Assembly (NCBI GenBank): GCA_941918925.1
Contig: OW799237.1
Coordinates: 18,767,201-18,831,200, forward strand
Direction: 5' to 3'
DNA length: 64,000 bases
DNA from: Phyto melanocephala
Lineage: Eukaryota; Arthropoda; Insecta; Diptera; Rhinophoridae
Shown: positions 10,168 through 21,750 of the stretch, piece after piece
Layout of the letters: the number at the start of each line of letters is the position of its first letter
How positions within the stretch are numbered: position 1 is the stretch's first letter
Translations under genes and position numbers: made by a program
The notes under the pieces: generated by a model
Told to the model about the DNA's origin: nothing
The model's database searches: none
What the model saw: only the letters and a program-made list of their open reading frames with translations

Positions 10168-12020
10168 AAAAATAATAAATTATTATAAAGTGTGAAAAGA
10201 AAATAGAGCGCTAGCTACTTAGGCTATCGGTTTTTTTAAATTAAATTATTAGTTTATTTCGTTAATTATTCGGTGAATCTCATATGCTTTAATGTCAGTT
10301 ACGTTGCCTTTGCAGTCGCACAAAAAGGTGATTGTCATTTACGGTAAAATTGAATGGCTTGTATATAAGTAACTTTTATTACTTTCGACTCAATATTTTA
10401 ACAGACAAGGTGTTATAGGCTAGAGAACAATTCTGCATTACAAATTCAATTTCGAAAAATGTGTCACTTAGGTTATTTTTCTTGTTAAGGCTCGCCATCT
10501 TCAAAAGAAATTCTACGCTCTAGCGTCTTGTATTATAAAAGAACAACAAGATTGTTGTTATAAAAAAAATATTATATAAGCTTTAATATTAAAAAAAAAA
10601 TTTACATTAAACAAAAACAAAAAACAAATTTGTTACAATTTTTTTTTTTTTGTAAATAGTGTGCAACTAAAGGACACTTAAGGATTCTGTTGACAAATAT
10701 CTGTTTAACTCGTTTGAATGTAAAATATAATACAACAGCAAAACATGAAGCATGAAAACGTGGGGAAAATATGTGTTAACAAATTAAAATAAATTACAGC
10801 GAAAAGGCAAGCACAAAAAGAGAGGGAAATGAAAAATATTATAAAATTAAACAGCAGAAAAAATAAAAAAAAACTTATGCAAAAGAAAAATTTTAAATAA
10901 ATGCTGGGAACATAATACAAAGCAAAATTTTAATTTTTTTTAGTAAGTATAAAATATATTTAAAATAAATATGCATGGCAAATCGTTTGAAGGAAAAGGA
11001 GACAGAAATAAAAAAAATTTTAAATTTAATTTAGATGAAAATTTTACAAAAATTTCAAAATATTCAAAGAATTCTCTCAAGAGTATTAGAATACCGAACC
11101 AACGATGGCAATTGAATGTTCAATAATTTTGATTTAAGAGGAATTTCCCTCTTTGCGAACTCGCTCAGGCCACATGATCAGATAAATCTGTATTTGCTAT
11201 GCAAGAGTAACACGACCGAAGCTGGGTTCTCCACATATCATATGTGTCCTAGGAATCCATATAAAACAATCAAAGAACGTAGAAGTCACTCAGACTAACA
11301 TGTTTGGCAATCGAGCTAAAAAAATGGTACCAATATAAAATAACTAAAGCAGTCAAAATAGCACTGAAATATAATACTCAAGCCCATCTTCTGCTTCTGC
11401 TTTTCACCGGAAAATAACTAAATTCTACAAACTACACAGTCTATTGACTGTGACGATGATAACCTGTGCAGATATTTTTTTCTTTGTCATGAGTAGAGAG
11501 TTGTTTTTCCAAATAATCTTGAATAAAGAAAGTCACCACTATACTGTTATAAATTGTTCCCTATTTTTACCTCTGTTGACAACAGCTTTATTTACTTATT
11601 TGTTACTAATGTTTTTTTATTCATGGCTTATACACCCAGAAAACAGAAAATCACATTCATTGCCAATCGAATGGTTCAGTACTTGCAATCGAATTTTTCT
11701 CTTATGTTTATAGAAATTCTTTTGCAACAATCATAATTTCATAGTGCCGACTACAAATTTAAATTCCGAAACGAAATTCTGTAGATACAACCTTAAAATT
11801 CGACTGTCACAACTTAACTAACTAACACTTGTCGTTCTTACAACCGATACTGTATTCTTCGTGTACCTTACAGCGGTACTCATATCACAGGGCCAATGCC
11901 TATCCTATGTTAAGAATAATACTTTTAATCGAAGACCTAATCCGGCAGGTCTTGTGAAAATTAAACCTAAAAATATATGTAAAAAAAAATTGTGTGTTGA
12001 AAAATCACCAGTTTTTATTA
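10168..12020. other. AT-rich spacer with a few diverged repeats, no gene supported
   Basis: A short motif, GCGCTAGC.AC.TAGGCTATCGG, occurs at 10206 and again near 56468. The segment 11.43-11.90 kb is related to one at 13.08-13.30 kb. Open frames at 11116-11298 and 11444-11713 (plus) and 10705-10920 (minus) have no recognisable motif. Confidence 0.45.
11430..11900 (-). repeat. Diverged block related to 13.08-13.30 kb
   Basis: On the minus strand this block and 13080-13300 share, in the same order, GGTTGT.AG.A, AGTTAAGTTGTG, GAATTTTA, GAAATTATGATT.TGGCAA-like and GAAAA.TTC.ATTGCAAG.ACTG. The similarity is low but colinear over 200 bases. It may be an old tandem duplication of a gene region or a repeat family. 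Confidence 0.4.
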
Positions 12021-12719
12021 AAAACAAGTAACAGTGCTATATTCGGCCGTGCCGAATCTTATATACCCTTCACAACGTGTAGTCATGCAATAACAATTGT
12101 TTGTATCACCATTCATCCCATATAAAATACGTGCATACGTACACGTTAGAATAAATGTGGCATCGAATCCCAGCTGAGCCAAAAAAATTTTATTTTATTT
12201 TTTTTTTATTTAATATATTATTTATATTTTATTATTTTTTTTATATTTTTTTTTAAATTTTTTTAGTTTTTTTTATTATTTTTTTCTTAATTTTAATATT
12301 TTTTTTTTTGTAATTTTTTTTTTGTTTGGTATGTTTTTTACATGGATGTATGTACTATGTATGTTGTTGTTGTAATTGTGAAAAAAACGAGGTGGTCGTG
12401 GTTTTTTGCTCATATCTCAGAAAGTTATTGGGCGATTGTGCTGAATTTCAATAGCGATTCATTCCTGGATATTTCCAAGAGATTGATGCCATATACAGAT
12501 CTGAGGAACATATAGTTGCTTCTAAAAGTTGATTTCAACCAACACACGGACAGACGGGCAGACAGACAGACGGACAGACGGTCAGGGCTTAATCGACTCC
12601 TCTATTCAGAAGCTTTCAGAAAATATATACTTTATAGGGTCGGAAATTAAAATTGTAGAAATTACAAACGGAATGACAAAGCTATATATACCCTTGTACA
12701 CCACTGGTAAAGGGTATAA
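12021..12719 (-). mobile_element. DINE-1-like Helentron derivative with inverted core
   Basis: Read on the minus strand it has the 5' stem-loop (TTATACCCTTTACCAGTGG...), the CTGTCCGTCTGTCTGTCTG-type microsatellite (12545-12585 on plus), and the 3' hairpin TTCGGCACGGCCGAA with CACTGTTACTTGTTTT at the low-coordinate end. The element is 0.7 kb with no coding capacity. Its T-rich core, with CATCGAATCCCAGCTGAGCC (about 12150-12345), lies in the opposite orientation to the same core in the copies at 22778-23453 and 35227-36089. Confidence 0.85.
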
Positions 12720-12950
12720 CTAGCGAACCTCCAGCACACTTCTTAGTGCAAAAAAATGAAAAATAAAAATGGCTATAACTCAAGAACCAATACAAATACA
12801 GAGACCGTTTATGCAGAAGAACTTTGGTATGGACGTCACTTTGAACTTTGCAGAAACAAAATCGGCTTACGCATTCTAAAGAACATCAATTACTAACACA
12901 ATGCATTTTATTTTTATATATATAAAAATAATTTTAATTTTTTTTTTCTA

Positions 12951-13020
12951 ATATTTCGCTACCACATTGGGTAGCTTCTTCAGGGAAAGTATTAACAATT
13001 AAAAACAATTAACAATATGA
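12951..13020 (+). repeat. Short interspersed repeat, also at 38751-38815
   Basis: The segment ATATTTCGCTACCACATTGGGTA.CTTCTTCAG.GAAAGTAT.AACAATTAAAA.CAATTAA occurs in both places with few differences. At 38.8 kb part of it is followed by its inverse. The class is unknown; TTCAGGGAAA next to TCGCTACC vaguely recalls termini of some Penelope-type elements. Confidence 0.55.
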
Positions 13021-13298
13021 AAATGACTATTTAAATAAAATCCTTTAGAAGTCTTTTAAATGTTATTTTTCGTTTGATTTTTTTTACCATGCAGTTCTTG
13101 CAATAGAACTTTTCTTTTAGGTCATAAAATTTATATTGCCAGCATCATAATTTCTTAAAACTGACTCTCATATGATATTCTGGAATCAGTAAACTATAAA
13201 ATTCAATTACCACAACTTAACTATACAATTGGCAAGAATTCTAATACTCACAACCTATGCTGCCACTGTAGATAATTTTGAATAAATAAGACTTACTC

Positions 13299-13571
13299 TC
13301 ATATTAAGTTTAGCATGCTCAAGTACTGAAGCCCGTTGACTACCAGCCACGATTTTACTATGCTATTTGCTTCCGTAAAATAAAGAACAACCTTTTGACT
13401 TGTTACAAAGTTTGGTATTGAGCCACAAAGTCCTTTTTTCTTTTTAATGGCTACGTTAACTACTGAAAACAATAAAAATGAGCCAAGAACAATAAATAAT
13501 TGTATTAGAACAGCGTAAAAAATACTTAATACTAAATAGTGCATTGCACCCACAGCATCAACTAAAAACAT
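13299..13571 (-). CDS. Possible exon of a small membrane protein, unassigned
   Basis: A minus-strand open frame of 90 codons. It encodes a hydrophobic segment of about 30 residues (LSIFYAVLIQLFIVLGSFLL near residues 14-33), a basic patch (KKKKG), then SIVKSWLVVNGLQYLSM. Just past the frame lies a donor-like GAGTAAGTCTT. A second minus-strand frame at 18118-18338 has a similar layout (membrane segment, then LVVVSGLPCL) and ends at a near-identical donor, GTAAGTCTT, which hints at paralogous exons. No family was recognised, no start or acceptor is certain, and a stop lies in frame three codons before the donor, so this copy may be broken or spurious. Confidence 0.2.
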   Translation of the reverse strand: MFLVDAVGAMHYLVLSIFYAVLIQLFIVLGSFLLFSVVNVAIKKKKGLCGSIPNFVTSQKVVLYFTEANSIVKSWLVVNGLQYLSMLNLI

Positions 13572-13609
13572 TTTGGTTGGAAGTTTTTGCCGACATGAGT
13601 TTTAAGAAC

Positions 13610-13860
13610 ATATTCCAGTGTCCGAAGACCATCTACTTTGAACACTGCTGAAAATATTGTACGCGAATGAGGGCGCATACATCATAGTCCCACAACATCA
13701 TCGAGAAAAGGTTTGACACAACTTGGGTTATCACGGCCGGCCACTGTAGAGAACCTTTAATACATAAAACTTAAAGCCGGCACACTACCATCAACGACTT
13801 GCCTACACCTCCAACAGAGGATAAATGAGATTTAATACACAATTTCCTATTGAACTATGA
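13610..13860 (+). pseudogene. Heavily decayed LINE RNase H/zinc-finger fragment
   Basis: The translation around 13720-13830 contains TTWVITAGHCREPLIHKT, a stop, then INDLPTPPTED. This lines up with the VITGHWPIGTH...YNDFCRSC...EE block of the better preserved LINE at 48370-48480. The zinc-binding cysteines are lost and no frame is open for long. The alignment was made by eye on a short segment. A serine-protease TAAHC-like motif was considered as an alternative and thought less likely, because the preceding CGG block is missing. Confidence 0.3.
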
Positions 13861-14308
13861 AGCCCATTTCCTATTAAATAGCTTCGTTCAAAAGCAAAAC
13901 TGTAGGATTTAGGCTACCCAGAATCCTAGAGCAATACATCAGCGAGATTTACTTTTAGTTTAATTTACGATTTGGTTCAGTATATCATGTGAAAAGGTAA
14001 TTGGCCGATATTTTTTGAAAAGGACATTTATATTTCAATCTCTGTCAATGTCAGTGCTGATTGGACTATGTTGTTTTAAAAATATTGAGTTACAGCCTCA
14101 ATGGCTTAAAAAAGGAAAATATTCGGCGAACGCATTATTTTACATGCAAGCGATATAAACTGGCTTTCACATTTTTTGGCTTCTAACAGTTTTCTTTGGG
14201 AGTATCTAAAGAAAAAGGCATATGTTAATAGGCCTCCCATTTCAAACCCAACAATCCAATTGAAATTATAATTGATACTTGAAATTTAGCTAAGGGTTAT
14301 ATATAATA

Positions 14309-14794
14309 CTAGCGGACCCGGCGAACTTCGCCTCACCCCAATTTTAAGCCTTCAGACAAACTTTAGAATATAATAATATAACACAAATATTTAAATTTTC
14401 AATGTGATTTATTTGAATGGAATCAGTAGAGAGCGATTTGATGAACAATGTTTTTCGATTTGTTTTCCGGCGCAAAAACAAATAACGAAGACGGTTTCCC
14501 AACACGCGAACATCCAACTGTAGAAAATTACAATGCCAAAATGACACCTGTCAGATTGCGCAAAGTCCAAGTCAACGTATAACGCCATCTATCGGATTTT
14601 GGTTGAGAACTTTCTATTTTTTATTTTAAAAGCCATTAAGGAATAATTTCACACATTTTATGTTCAAATTTTATTCCAACAAAACCTTCTCCTCGAAAAT
14701 ACGAACAGCTGACTAAAAAATTTTACAGAAATCGGCCCAGCTGTTTTCATTTTATTAATTACTATACATTTTCTGCACCATTTTCGTATATAGA
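14309..14794 (-). mobile_element. Non-autonomous Helitron (copy 1 of a pair)
   Basis: On the minus strand it begins TCTATATACG after an A (14795 side) and ends CTAG (14309-14312) before a T. The 3' hairpin GGCGAAGTTCGCC lies about 10 bases inside, followed by GGGTCCG. It is 486 bp with no Rep/helicase. It is the same family as 21205-21613 (shared GAAAGTTCTCA.CCAAAATCCGATAG and GGTGTCATTTTGGCATT), in the opposite orientation about 6.9 kb away. Confidence 0.88.
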
Positions 14795-16565
14795 TGTTAA
14801 AAGAGGCACGTATAAACATTCCTTACAGGATATAATTTAAGCTAATTTAAAAAAAAATTACAATATTGTATTAAAAATAAGTTATAAATTCGATCATTAC
14901 AAGCAACAAATTTATAAAATACACAGCTTACGCTCTAGCATCCTGAACTATGTATGTATTTGTTAAAGACTATTTCAAATTAAACAAAGCCAAGTGAGCA
15001 CTTGTACTTGTTTTCTTGTGTTTACTCCTTGTTATTAATATATAATCTTATTTCTACATGAAGAATTACTCAAAACCCCTATAGGCTTATCATAAGGCTA
15101 CTTACTTCGTTAACTTAAACATCTTTGGGGCATCATAAAATTATTTTACAATAACAACTATGTATATCATAAATAAATAGTAACATATCCTTAGGGGTTA
15201 AGCAAACAAGTCTAAATTAACAAGGATATATATTTCACTTGCATTACACTTGTATTTAAATTGCAGATATTTAAGTGAATTTAAGCAAAAAAATATTTTA
15301 CAACTTATTTTGCTTTAAATAAGTTTTGTTTTTTAAAGACAAACCAAATCTGAGAAATAAAAATTTATGTTGAATATTTATATGATAATTTTTCTTTTTG
15401 TTTTTTTTTATTTTTTGTCTTTTGTCTTTTATTTTGTTTTATGGCAAACAATAAAATTGTCTAGCATTTTTTATACTTTATTTTTTATTTGGCTAATTTT
15501 TGTGTTCACTGGTCCATATAAAACTAGTTTAGTGACATCATTTAAAGACCGATGAATTTCTATTTAAAAGTTCAAGCATGTTTCTGAACTGTGAAAGGCA
15601 ATTAATTGTCATAGTGTAGAGTGAGTACAATAAAATATATAGAGATTGTTTTAAGATGATAAATGCCGAACACACTTTGAGGCCAACTAGAGTGGCATAT
15701 TATGGTAAGAATGAAGATGAAGAAGAAACACATGTTCTTACACATTCGCCATATTAACTTTAAGTAAAATTAAATAGACTGTGCTTAGTATGTATCATAA
15801 GTCTCAGATTCTTATGGTTTTTATGCGTATACATATGTATGCGTGTATCGTTTATAAATGTCTGCAATTTACGCACGTCATCAAAACGTTTGCCGCCGTT
15901 ATTGTTAAATTCTTTTTAAAACACTTTTCTTTCTCGCTCCATCAAACACCAAAATTATATGAAGCAAAAAGTCTATAAATTTTAAGTATCATTTAAACCT
16001 ATACACACTTACAATCAAAATAATTCTTAAGTCACACTTACACAAGCATACATACATACGTATAGTGGCACCCCAAAGTACGTACTAAATTTAAAGGAAG
16101 TCATAGAGTACAAGTTAAAGTGTAATTTGTATGTTGCCATCTACACTTATGTTTTCATATAAATAATTTTTATCAGTTATAAATAATATATGTACAATAG
16201 CATAGGGATGGTATATAATAGAAAAATAAAAAAAATAATAAAGAAAACACTAGATAAATCAAGTAATTATGTATTAGGACTTTAAGGAATTTAATTTCAC
16301 CACAACGTTAAACACAATTAAATATAAAGACCATAAAGAGTACGGTACGCAATTTAATTTATTACAGTTAATACAAAAAGTACTCGTTTTTTTGCGAAAT
16401 TATATAATAAATTGTTGAGTTTATAAATATGTTACACACATGTATTCAACAAAATAATTTATTATCTATTAAGACCAGTGATTCACAACACTTTGCAGAA
16501 TTGATCTTAAAGAATCCGATGCTATAATGATCGCTTATGTTGTATTACATTATTCTAGTACATGC
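14795..16565. other. AT-rich spacer, no gene seen
   Basis: Small plus-strand frames at 15367-15555 and 15781-15978 encode hydrophobic or low-complexity peptides with no motif. No terminal repeats were found. Confidence 0.5.
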
Positions 16566-16682
16566 TTTCGATTGGGATATCAGCTCAAAGATGACACAGT
16601 GGTTATATACGAGCTTACCAGAATCGATCATAACGTATTCCTCGATAGAAGGGTGAATATATTTACAGATGAAGGTCAATAA
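16566..16682 (+). pseudogene. LINE RNase H fragment
   Basis: A 38-codon open stretch reads LGYQLKDDTVVIYELTRI, then VNIFTDEGQ and a stop. The spacing of the Glu in YELTRI and the Asp in NIFTDE matches two metal-binding positions of the RNase H domain of Jockey/I-type LINEs. The equivalents in the LINE at 47862 are AELMAI and YIFTDSKAA. The rest of the domain is lost. The call rests on this short motif pair. Confidence 0.45.
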
Positions 16683-16980
16683 AAAAGCTCTTCAAAAACA
16701 GTTTTACATTAAGTAGTATATGCGCTGCCATGGGTATCACATCAACAATGGTTATTGCGATTAACTATCAATTCAGACGATTTAGTTACAGGTAAAATAT
16801 AAGAAAGACTTGGCCGCTACTAGATCATTGGCAACGGATCAATGACTAGAGAAAATATAATAATGAAAGAAAGAATAATCAAAATCTGATCGATAAAAAA
16901 TATCACAGAGACACAATATGTATGACAAATCTCAACAAAAAATAAGAGCGTAAACTTCATCACCATATTACTGAGGTAAT

Positions 16981-17945
16981 GGTATATGCCGAATATGATA
17001 ATACCCTTCACTATCATGGCTTAACGTATATTTCATTTCCCTTTATTATTTCCGACGCCATTCTCGATTTTGAATTTTTACCTAGTTGTCTGTCCTCTAC
17101 TAGTCACGCCCTTTCATTTGATACCCATATTGATGGGGTTAAAAAAACTTGTTCCACCATTTTGTTTTAGACGCCATCTTGTATTTTACATTTTTTTATA
17201 ATTTACTGTATTCTACTGGTCAAGCTCTTTAATTTGATGCCAATATTGGGGGGGTTGAAGGAGTTACATTTTAAAAACCCGATTAGGCTCATATATAAAT
17301 TTATTTTCCGCCATTTTGTAGCAGGGGCCATCAGAAATTTTAATTTTTTTATAGTGCCTTACATTGCGTTAGTCAAATCCTTTCAAATGATCCTAATATT
17401 GACTCTCTCGGCTGTCTAGAAGCTGAAAAAAATCGATTTTCGTTTATAAGTTTTTGGAATATATATTTTTTTAAAAAATTTTTCCTATAACTTAACCGAT
17501 TAGAGCCTGATTAATCCAAAATTTTTCACGAATATCTCTAGAGGCATATTATATCTACAAATAGTAACAAAGGTACCTATAAATTATTCTATGGCCGAAA
17601 AATTTAAATTTTGGTGGTAAAATTATGGGAAAAAAACAGAGGCATTCGTGTTTATGTGCTCATATCTCAGAAAGTTGTGCTGAATTTCTATAGCAATTCA
17701 ATCCCGGATATTTCCAAAAGATGGATACCACACAAGGATCTGAGGAACATATAGTTGCTTCTAAAAGTTGATTTCAACCAACACACGGACAGATGGACAG
17801 ACGGTCAAGGCTTAATCGACTCCTCTATTCATAAGCTTTCAGAAAATATATGCTTTATGGGGTCGGAAATAAAAATTGTAAAAATTACAAACGGAATGAC
17901 AAAGCTCTATATACCCTTGTGCACCACAGGTGAAGGGTATAAAAA
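16981..17945 (-). mobile_element. DINE-1-like Helentron derivative
   Basis: The right end (5' end on the minus strand) is clear: TATACCCTTCACCTGTGGTGCACAAGGGTATA, with a degraded GTCY microsatellite near 17785-17805 and the shared GGTTGAAATCAACTTTTAGA block. The left end near 16981 keeps only half of the 3' hairpin (TGCCGAATAT). The interior has three irregular repeats of a unit with ACGCCAT.TT and TTTGAT.CC.ATATTG (near 17116, 17233 and 17385). The same interior type occurs at 42177-43536 and 38930-39775. Confidence 0.75.
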
Positions 17946-18117
17946 GAATTAAATACATTGATTTCGAAGCTATGATTCTTATCTTTACGCATAGCTAATC
18001 ATTGATAACTGATGGCTTTCATAGTAAACAACTTTTAATTTTTACGCAACACTTACACATTATTTGTATTTTTTAGTATTACGTGAAATTCGTAGGTATT
18101 GATAAAAAAATTTTATT

Positions 18118-18338
18118 TGAGCAAGACTTACATATTTTCGTAAGCACGGAAGTCCAGAAACAACAACTAACTCATCCCTTGCATGAAAAATTCTTATTGC
18201 AATAACTATAATTGCAATTAAGAAGCACATATGTACGTAAAAGAAATATTGACTTTTAGTGTTAAAAAGTTGAAAAACTGCAAAATGTCTTTGAAACACA
18301 ATAGCGTAATTTACAATCTTGTGCAAATGGTCTTGCAT
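18118..18338 (-). CDS. Possible exon of a small membrane protein, unassigned
   Basis: A minus-strand frame encodes a hydrophilic start (KIVNYAIVFQRHFAVFQLF), a membrane-like segment (YVHMCFLIAIIVIAIRIF) and a tail, DELVVVSGLPCLRKY. At that point a strong splice donor, GTAAGT, occurs on the minus strand (18118 boundary). The frame continues past the donor for about 20 codons of weaker composition. It resembles the frame at 13299-13571 in layout and donor. Neither the preceding acceptor nor the protein family could be fixed, so the evidence is limited to composition, the donor and the possible paralogue. Confidence 0.22.
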
Positions 18339-18469
18339 TTGAAAAATAGTAGAGTATATTTTAACTTTACACTAAAGTATACACAAATGGAATATATTTG
18401 CAATGGTGCGAATTTGCAATGGCAAATACAGAAGACTATGAATAGCGTTAATAACAACTATGTATAAAG

Positions 18470-19085
18470 ACATTTGGCATTCGCTCCTCTAATCTAGAGC
18501 CAAAATATTGAGCTACACATAAACTTACTTTTTTTTCAAACGTATGCAGGTAACTCGTCAGCGGTTCAAGAACTCAAATAAACAGAGCAGCAAGGTATAA
18601 TTGAGTGTCGGTTTCGTTCTCTGAATGTTTAACAATGAGTGCTTACGGCCACAAAACTGAATTTACACAATTTATCATTTTCTCAACAGTACTTAACAGC
18701 GTTGACGTGAATACCAATAATAAAGAATTTTTTTTTTAAATGAGATTTTCAATAGAGCATTTTAATAAAAATAAATAGTATTTAGAAAATATGTATCCAT
18801 AAGTTTTTATAAAATTTAAACTGGTCTGATTTTTCTTATCTAAAAACTGCTGCCTCTTTGTCTGACCTACGTTCACTAGCACTGCAATGATCACAAAAAT
18901 AAATCAATTTTGTTTATAAAATAGTATATTTCAGTTTTCTCATTAATAGTAAACTTGTAAAAAAATATGCTTAAATTGCTTTGCTATATGCTACTTAAGT
19001 CGATTGGCAAGACTCCATCATTCCAGTACCCCCTCCCACCAGAACTGTTATTGCCGCCAACATCACAATTTTAAATATTATTTAA
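18470..19085. other. AT-rich spacer, no gene seen
   Basis: No motif, inverted repeat or coherent frame was recognised. Confidence 0.5.
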
Positions 19086-19089
19086 TATA

Positions 19090-19445
19090 CATAAAAGTAG
19101 GAAAGGAGAGTCCAGGAAGCATGAGACATTTCCAAAACCTTCACTCGGAGACCATATGGGTCCATTGTGTTATTATACATAAAAACTAAGTTTAGGATTT
19201 AGGACAGTGGATACTATGCCGAACTTGGAATACCTGGGGAACTCGAACTGGAGATCCATAAGGCGTTACATTGAGGGGACTGCTTTCTTGGACTAGTCCG
19301 TTATTTATGGGAAATTATGTTTATGGTTTTGTGTTTGGGAATTCCGTTTTCCACATGGAGCGCACAACATGCCAACTGGGCATACGTGTATACCTGTCAT
19401 GGGTTTGGGCTTTTATACCCCTCCTTTTCAACCTAACCTAACCTA
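19090..19445 (+). mobile_element. Probable 3' end of a LINE
   Basis: A stretch of higher GC than its surroundings ends with AACCTAACCTAACCTAA (about 19428-19444), the same type of short tandem tail that closes the LINE at 48739. Upstream sequence (ACTATGCCGAACTTGGAATACC, CCACATGGAGCGCACAACATG) has no open frame and would be 3' untranslated region. It does not match the 48-kb LINE apart from the tail, so it is a different family. Confidence 0.45.
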
Positions 19446-20530
19446 AGTTTAGGATTCTACTCCCCTCGAAAAAATTGTTAAGCTTTTTGCACCCCAAAAA
19501 AATTTTAGATACGCCAATGCTTAAATCATTATTCTCTTCAACACAACTATAGAATTCTACTTAATTTAATTTCTTATTTAATTAAAACAATAACCAAGTA
19601 AATTATCCTGTTTCTTTTTGTTTTTTGTTTGTTAGCTGATTACATTTAATCATCAAAGAAATAATCTATCATTTGCTAGCTGAAAATAAAAGTAGACGGC
19701 AGACTAACCGACAAAAGTCCTTTCTAATTTCAATCATTTGTAATAATGTTAAAAAGTCCTTACAAAACAGTCTTTACATTTAAATAGTTTAACAGTAAAG
19801 AAAAATGTTAAATTAGTCCAAGAAGTTAACATTCAAAGAGCTGTTTGTTTTCAAAGAGATATTTCATGTTAAGGCAAAAAGAGATAAAGTCCTTATTTCT
19901 AGAAATGTTACTGTTATTTAAATGTTATTTGTTTTTTACAAGGTCAATGTCAGTTTAGCAGTTTATTTTACTGCTAAGAGGATAACTAGCGGAAAATATT
20001 GCATTACGTTAAGTTTAAATATATAAGTAGAATTGTTTAATTAAAAGGATTGCATTTACTGAAACGAATTAAAGAACATTTGATATAAAATAAGCGCATA
20101 AGGAATTGAAGCAAAAAAAACCAAATGCAACAAGTGAGATAGACGGAGTCTGTTAGACACTAAAGATGCCTTAGAGATTTAATAATGAATATGTGCATTT
20201 CAAATGAAGTTTTTTTCTTGGTGAACTGAACTTGGCTGTGATATGCAAAAAAATATGTGCTTTATTTAAATATGTATTATATTTATTTAGTCATACTGAT
20301 GCATGTGTATGCATGTTGAATTTAGGTTTCTATGGAATTGTTTGTAGTATGTATTATATACCAGGTATGATAACCGGTAAATAATCTATGAAAAGTTTGC
20401 TGAAATCAGCAAATCAAATATAGGAACAAATATATTTTTTAATCAAAGATTTTCTTGCAAAAGTAAATTTTTTTCAGCTTTCAGTATCTAATCAAAACAT
20501 ATCACATGATAACGTCATAAGTGAATATGA
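19446..20530. other. AT-rich spacer, no gene seen
   Basis: Nothing beyond short direct repeats of AAGTCCTT (near 19717, 19756 and 19890) was recognised. Confidence 0.5.
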
Positions 20531-20534
20531 AATA

Positions 20535-20739
20535 AAGGGTCCGCCCCTGAAAAGATGATTTTTTGGCAAAATCTGCATCTTCTGTAAGTCGATCGCAGGA
20601 CCACTTAGCGAAGCGTATACACAACCATATTCGTTCAGCGGAAGGCTAAAACTAATTATCTGTCAAATCAGACATGAGCTAAGTGTTACTATTCACGAAA
20701 TAAGCACTAGTTGAAAAAAACGTTAGATTGCGGACCCTT
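20535..20739. mobile_element. Tc1/mariner-type MITE
   Basis: The ends AAGGGTCCGC (20535-20544) and GCGGACCCTT (20730-20739) are inverted repeats flanked by TA on each side. The 205-bp interior has no reading frame. It would need a transposase supplied by another element. Confidence 0.65.
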
Positions 20740-20741
20740 TA

Positions 20742-21204
20742 TTAAAAGAAAATATTTACAAAAATATTTTATCATTAGATCATCCCTGAAAAAAACACCA
20801 CAGGTAGGCACACACAAACTGTTAAAACTCTTGAAAAGCTTAGACTGAGAAAATTACGAATTACTCAGTGAAAAGAAAAGTTGATCGATAACCAAGCCTG
20901 ACATCACTAATAATTAGAAAAACAAAGGGGCGAGACTAAACGAAATAAGGAATTGTTCAATACCAGGCAGAGAGCAAATAACTCCGGGTAATACAGGGTG
21001 TTAAATAGCTGCTCGTGATAGTATTGTTTTTCCCCAGTACCTGAAAGACCAACACAAAAATTCATTTTTTATTCTTCATGTATTACCTACAAGCCCCACA
21101 ATATGGTACAACATGATTTTTTTCATTCTTTAATAAAAAAAACTATTTCAAATTCGCGATTATTTAGTTTCGCCATAAAATCATGCAGTTAAACTCAAAG
21201 TGAA
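20742..21204. other. Spacer, no gene seen
   Basis: No coding or repeat signal was supported here. Confidence 0.5.
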
Positions 21205-21613
21205 TCTATATGAGAACGGCTGGGCCAATTTCTATAAAATTTTTTGTCACTTGTTTGTATTTTTGAGGAGACAGTTTTCACGGAAGAAAATTTCGGAAAA
21301 TCTCTCCGGAAAAGTCGGAAAATTGGAAAATTGATAATCGAGTTTTTGTATGAAATTTTATGTGAAATTATTCCCTAATGGCTTTTCTAATGAAAAAATA
21401 GAAAGTTCTCAGCCAAAATCCGATAGCTGACGTTATACGTTGGCGTAGACTTTGTCCGATGTGATAGGTGTCATTTTGGCATTATAATTTTCTACAGTAA
21501 ATGTGTTATTTTTCTTGCTGCAATTTATACAAGTTTTGGGTATTGTTAAATTAAAACAATCAATTGAAATTCAATTAAATTGGGGCGAGGCGAAGTTCGC
21601 CGGGTCCGCCTAG
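21205..21613 (+). mobile_element. Non-autonomous Helitron (copy 2 of a pair)
   Basis: Begins TCTATATGAG after an A and ends CTAG (21610-21613) before a T, with the hairpin GGCGAAGTTCGCC just inside. It is 409 bp, of the same family as 14309-14794 but with different internal indels. No protein coding is seen. Confidence 0.88.
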
Positions 21614-21750
21614 TTTATTATAATTTTAAGCTGATATTTTACACAACTATTAATTCAAAACCTTATACGCATATGCTTGTTTTGGCAAATATCAAGATCA
21701 TTCTGTAGTGGTTGTATGAAGTTCTAGTTCAGTCCCTGGTTTAATTTATA

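Noticed and set aside
13720..13760. WVITAGHC resembling the histidine motif of trypsin-like serine proteases
   Set aside because: The upstream CGG block and the rest of a protease are missing, and the surrounding residues line up better with the VITGH region of the LINE proteins found elsewhere in the window.
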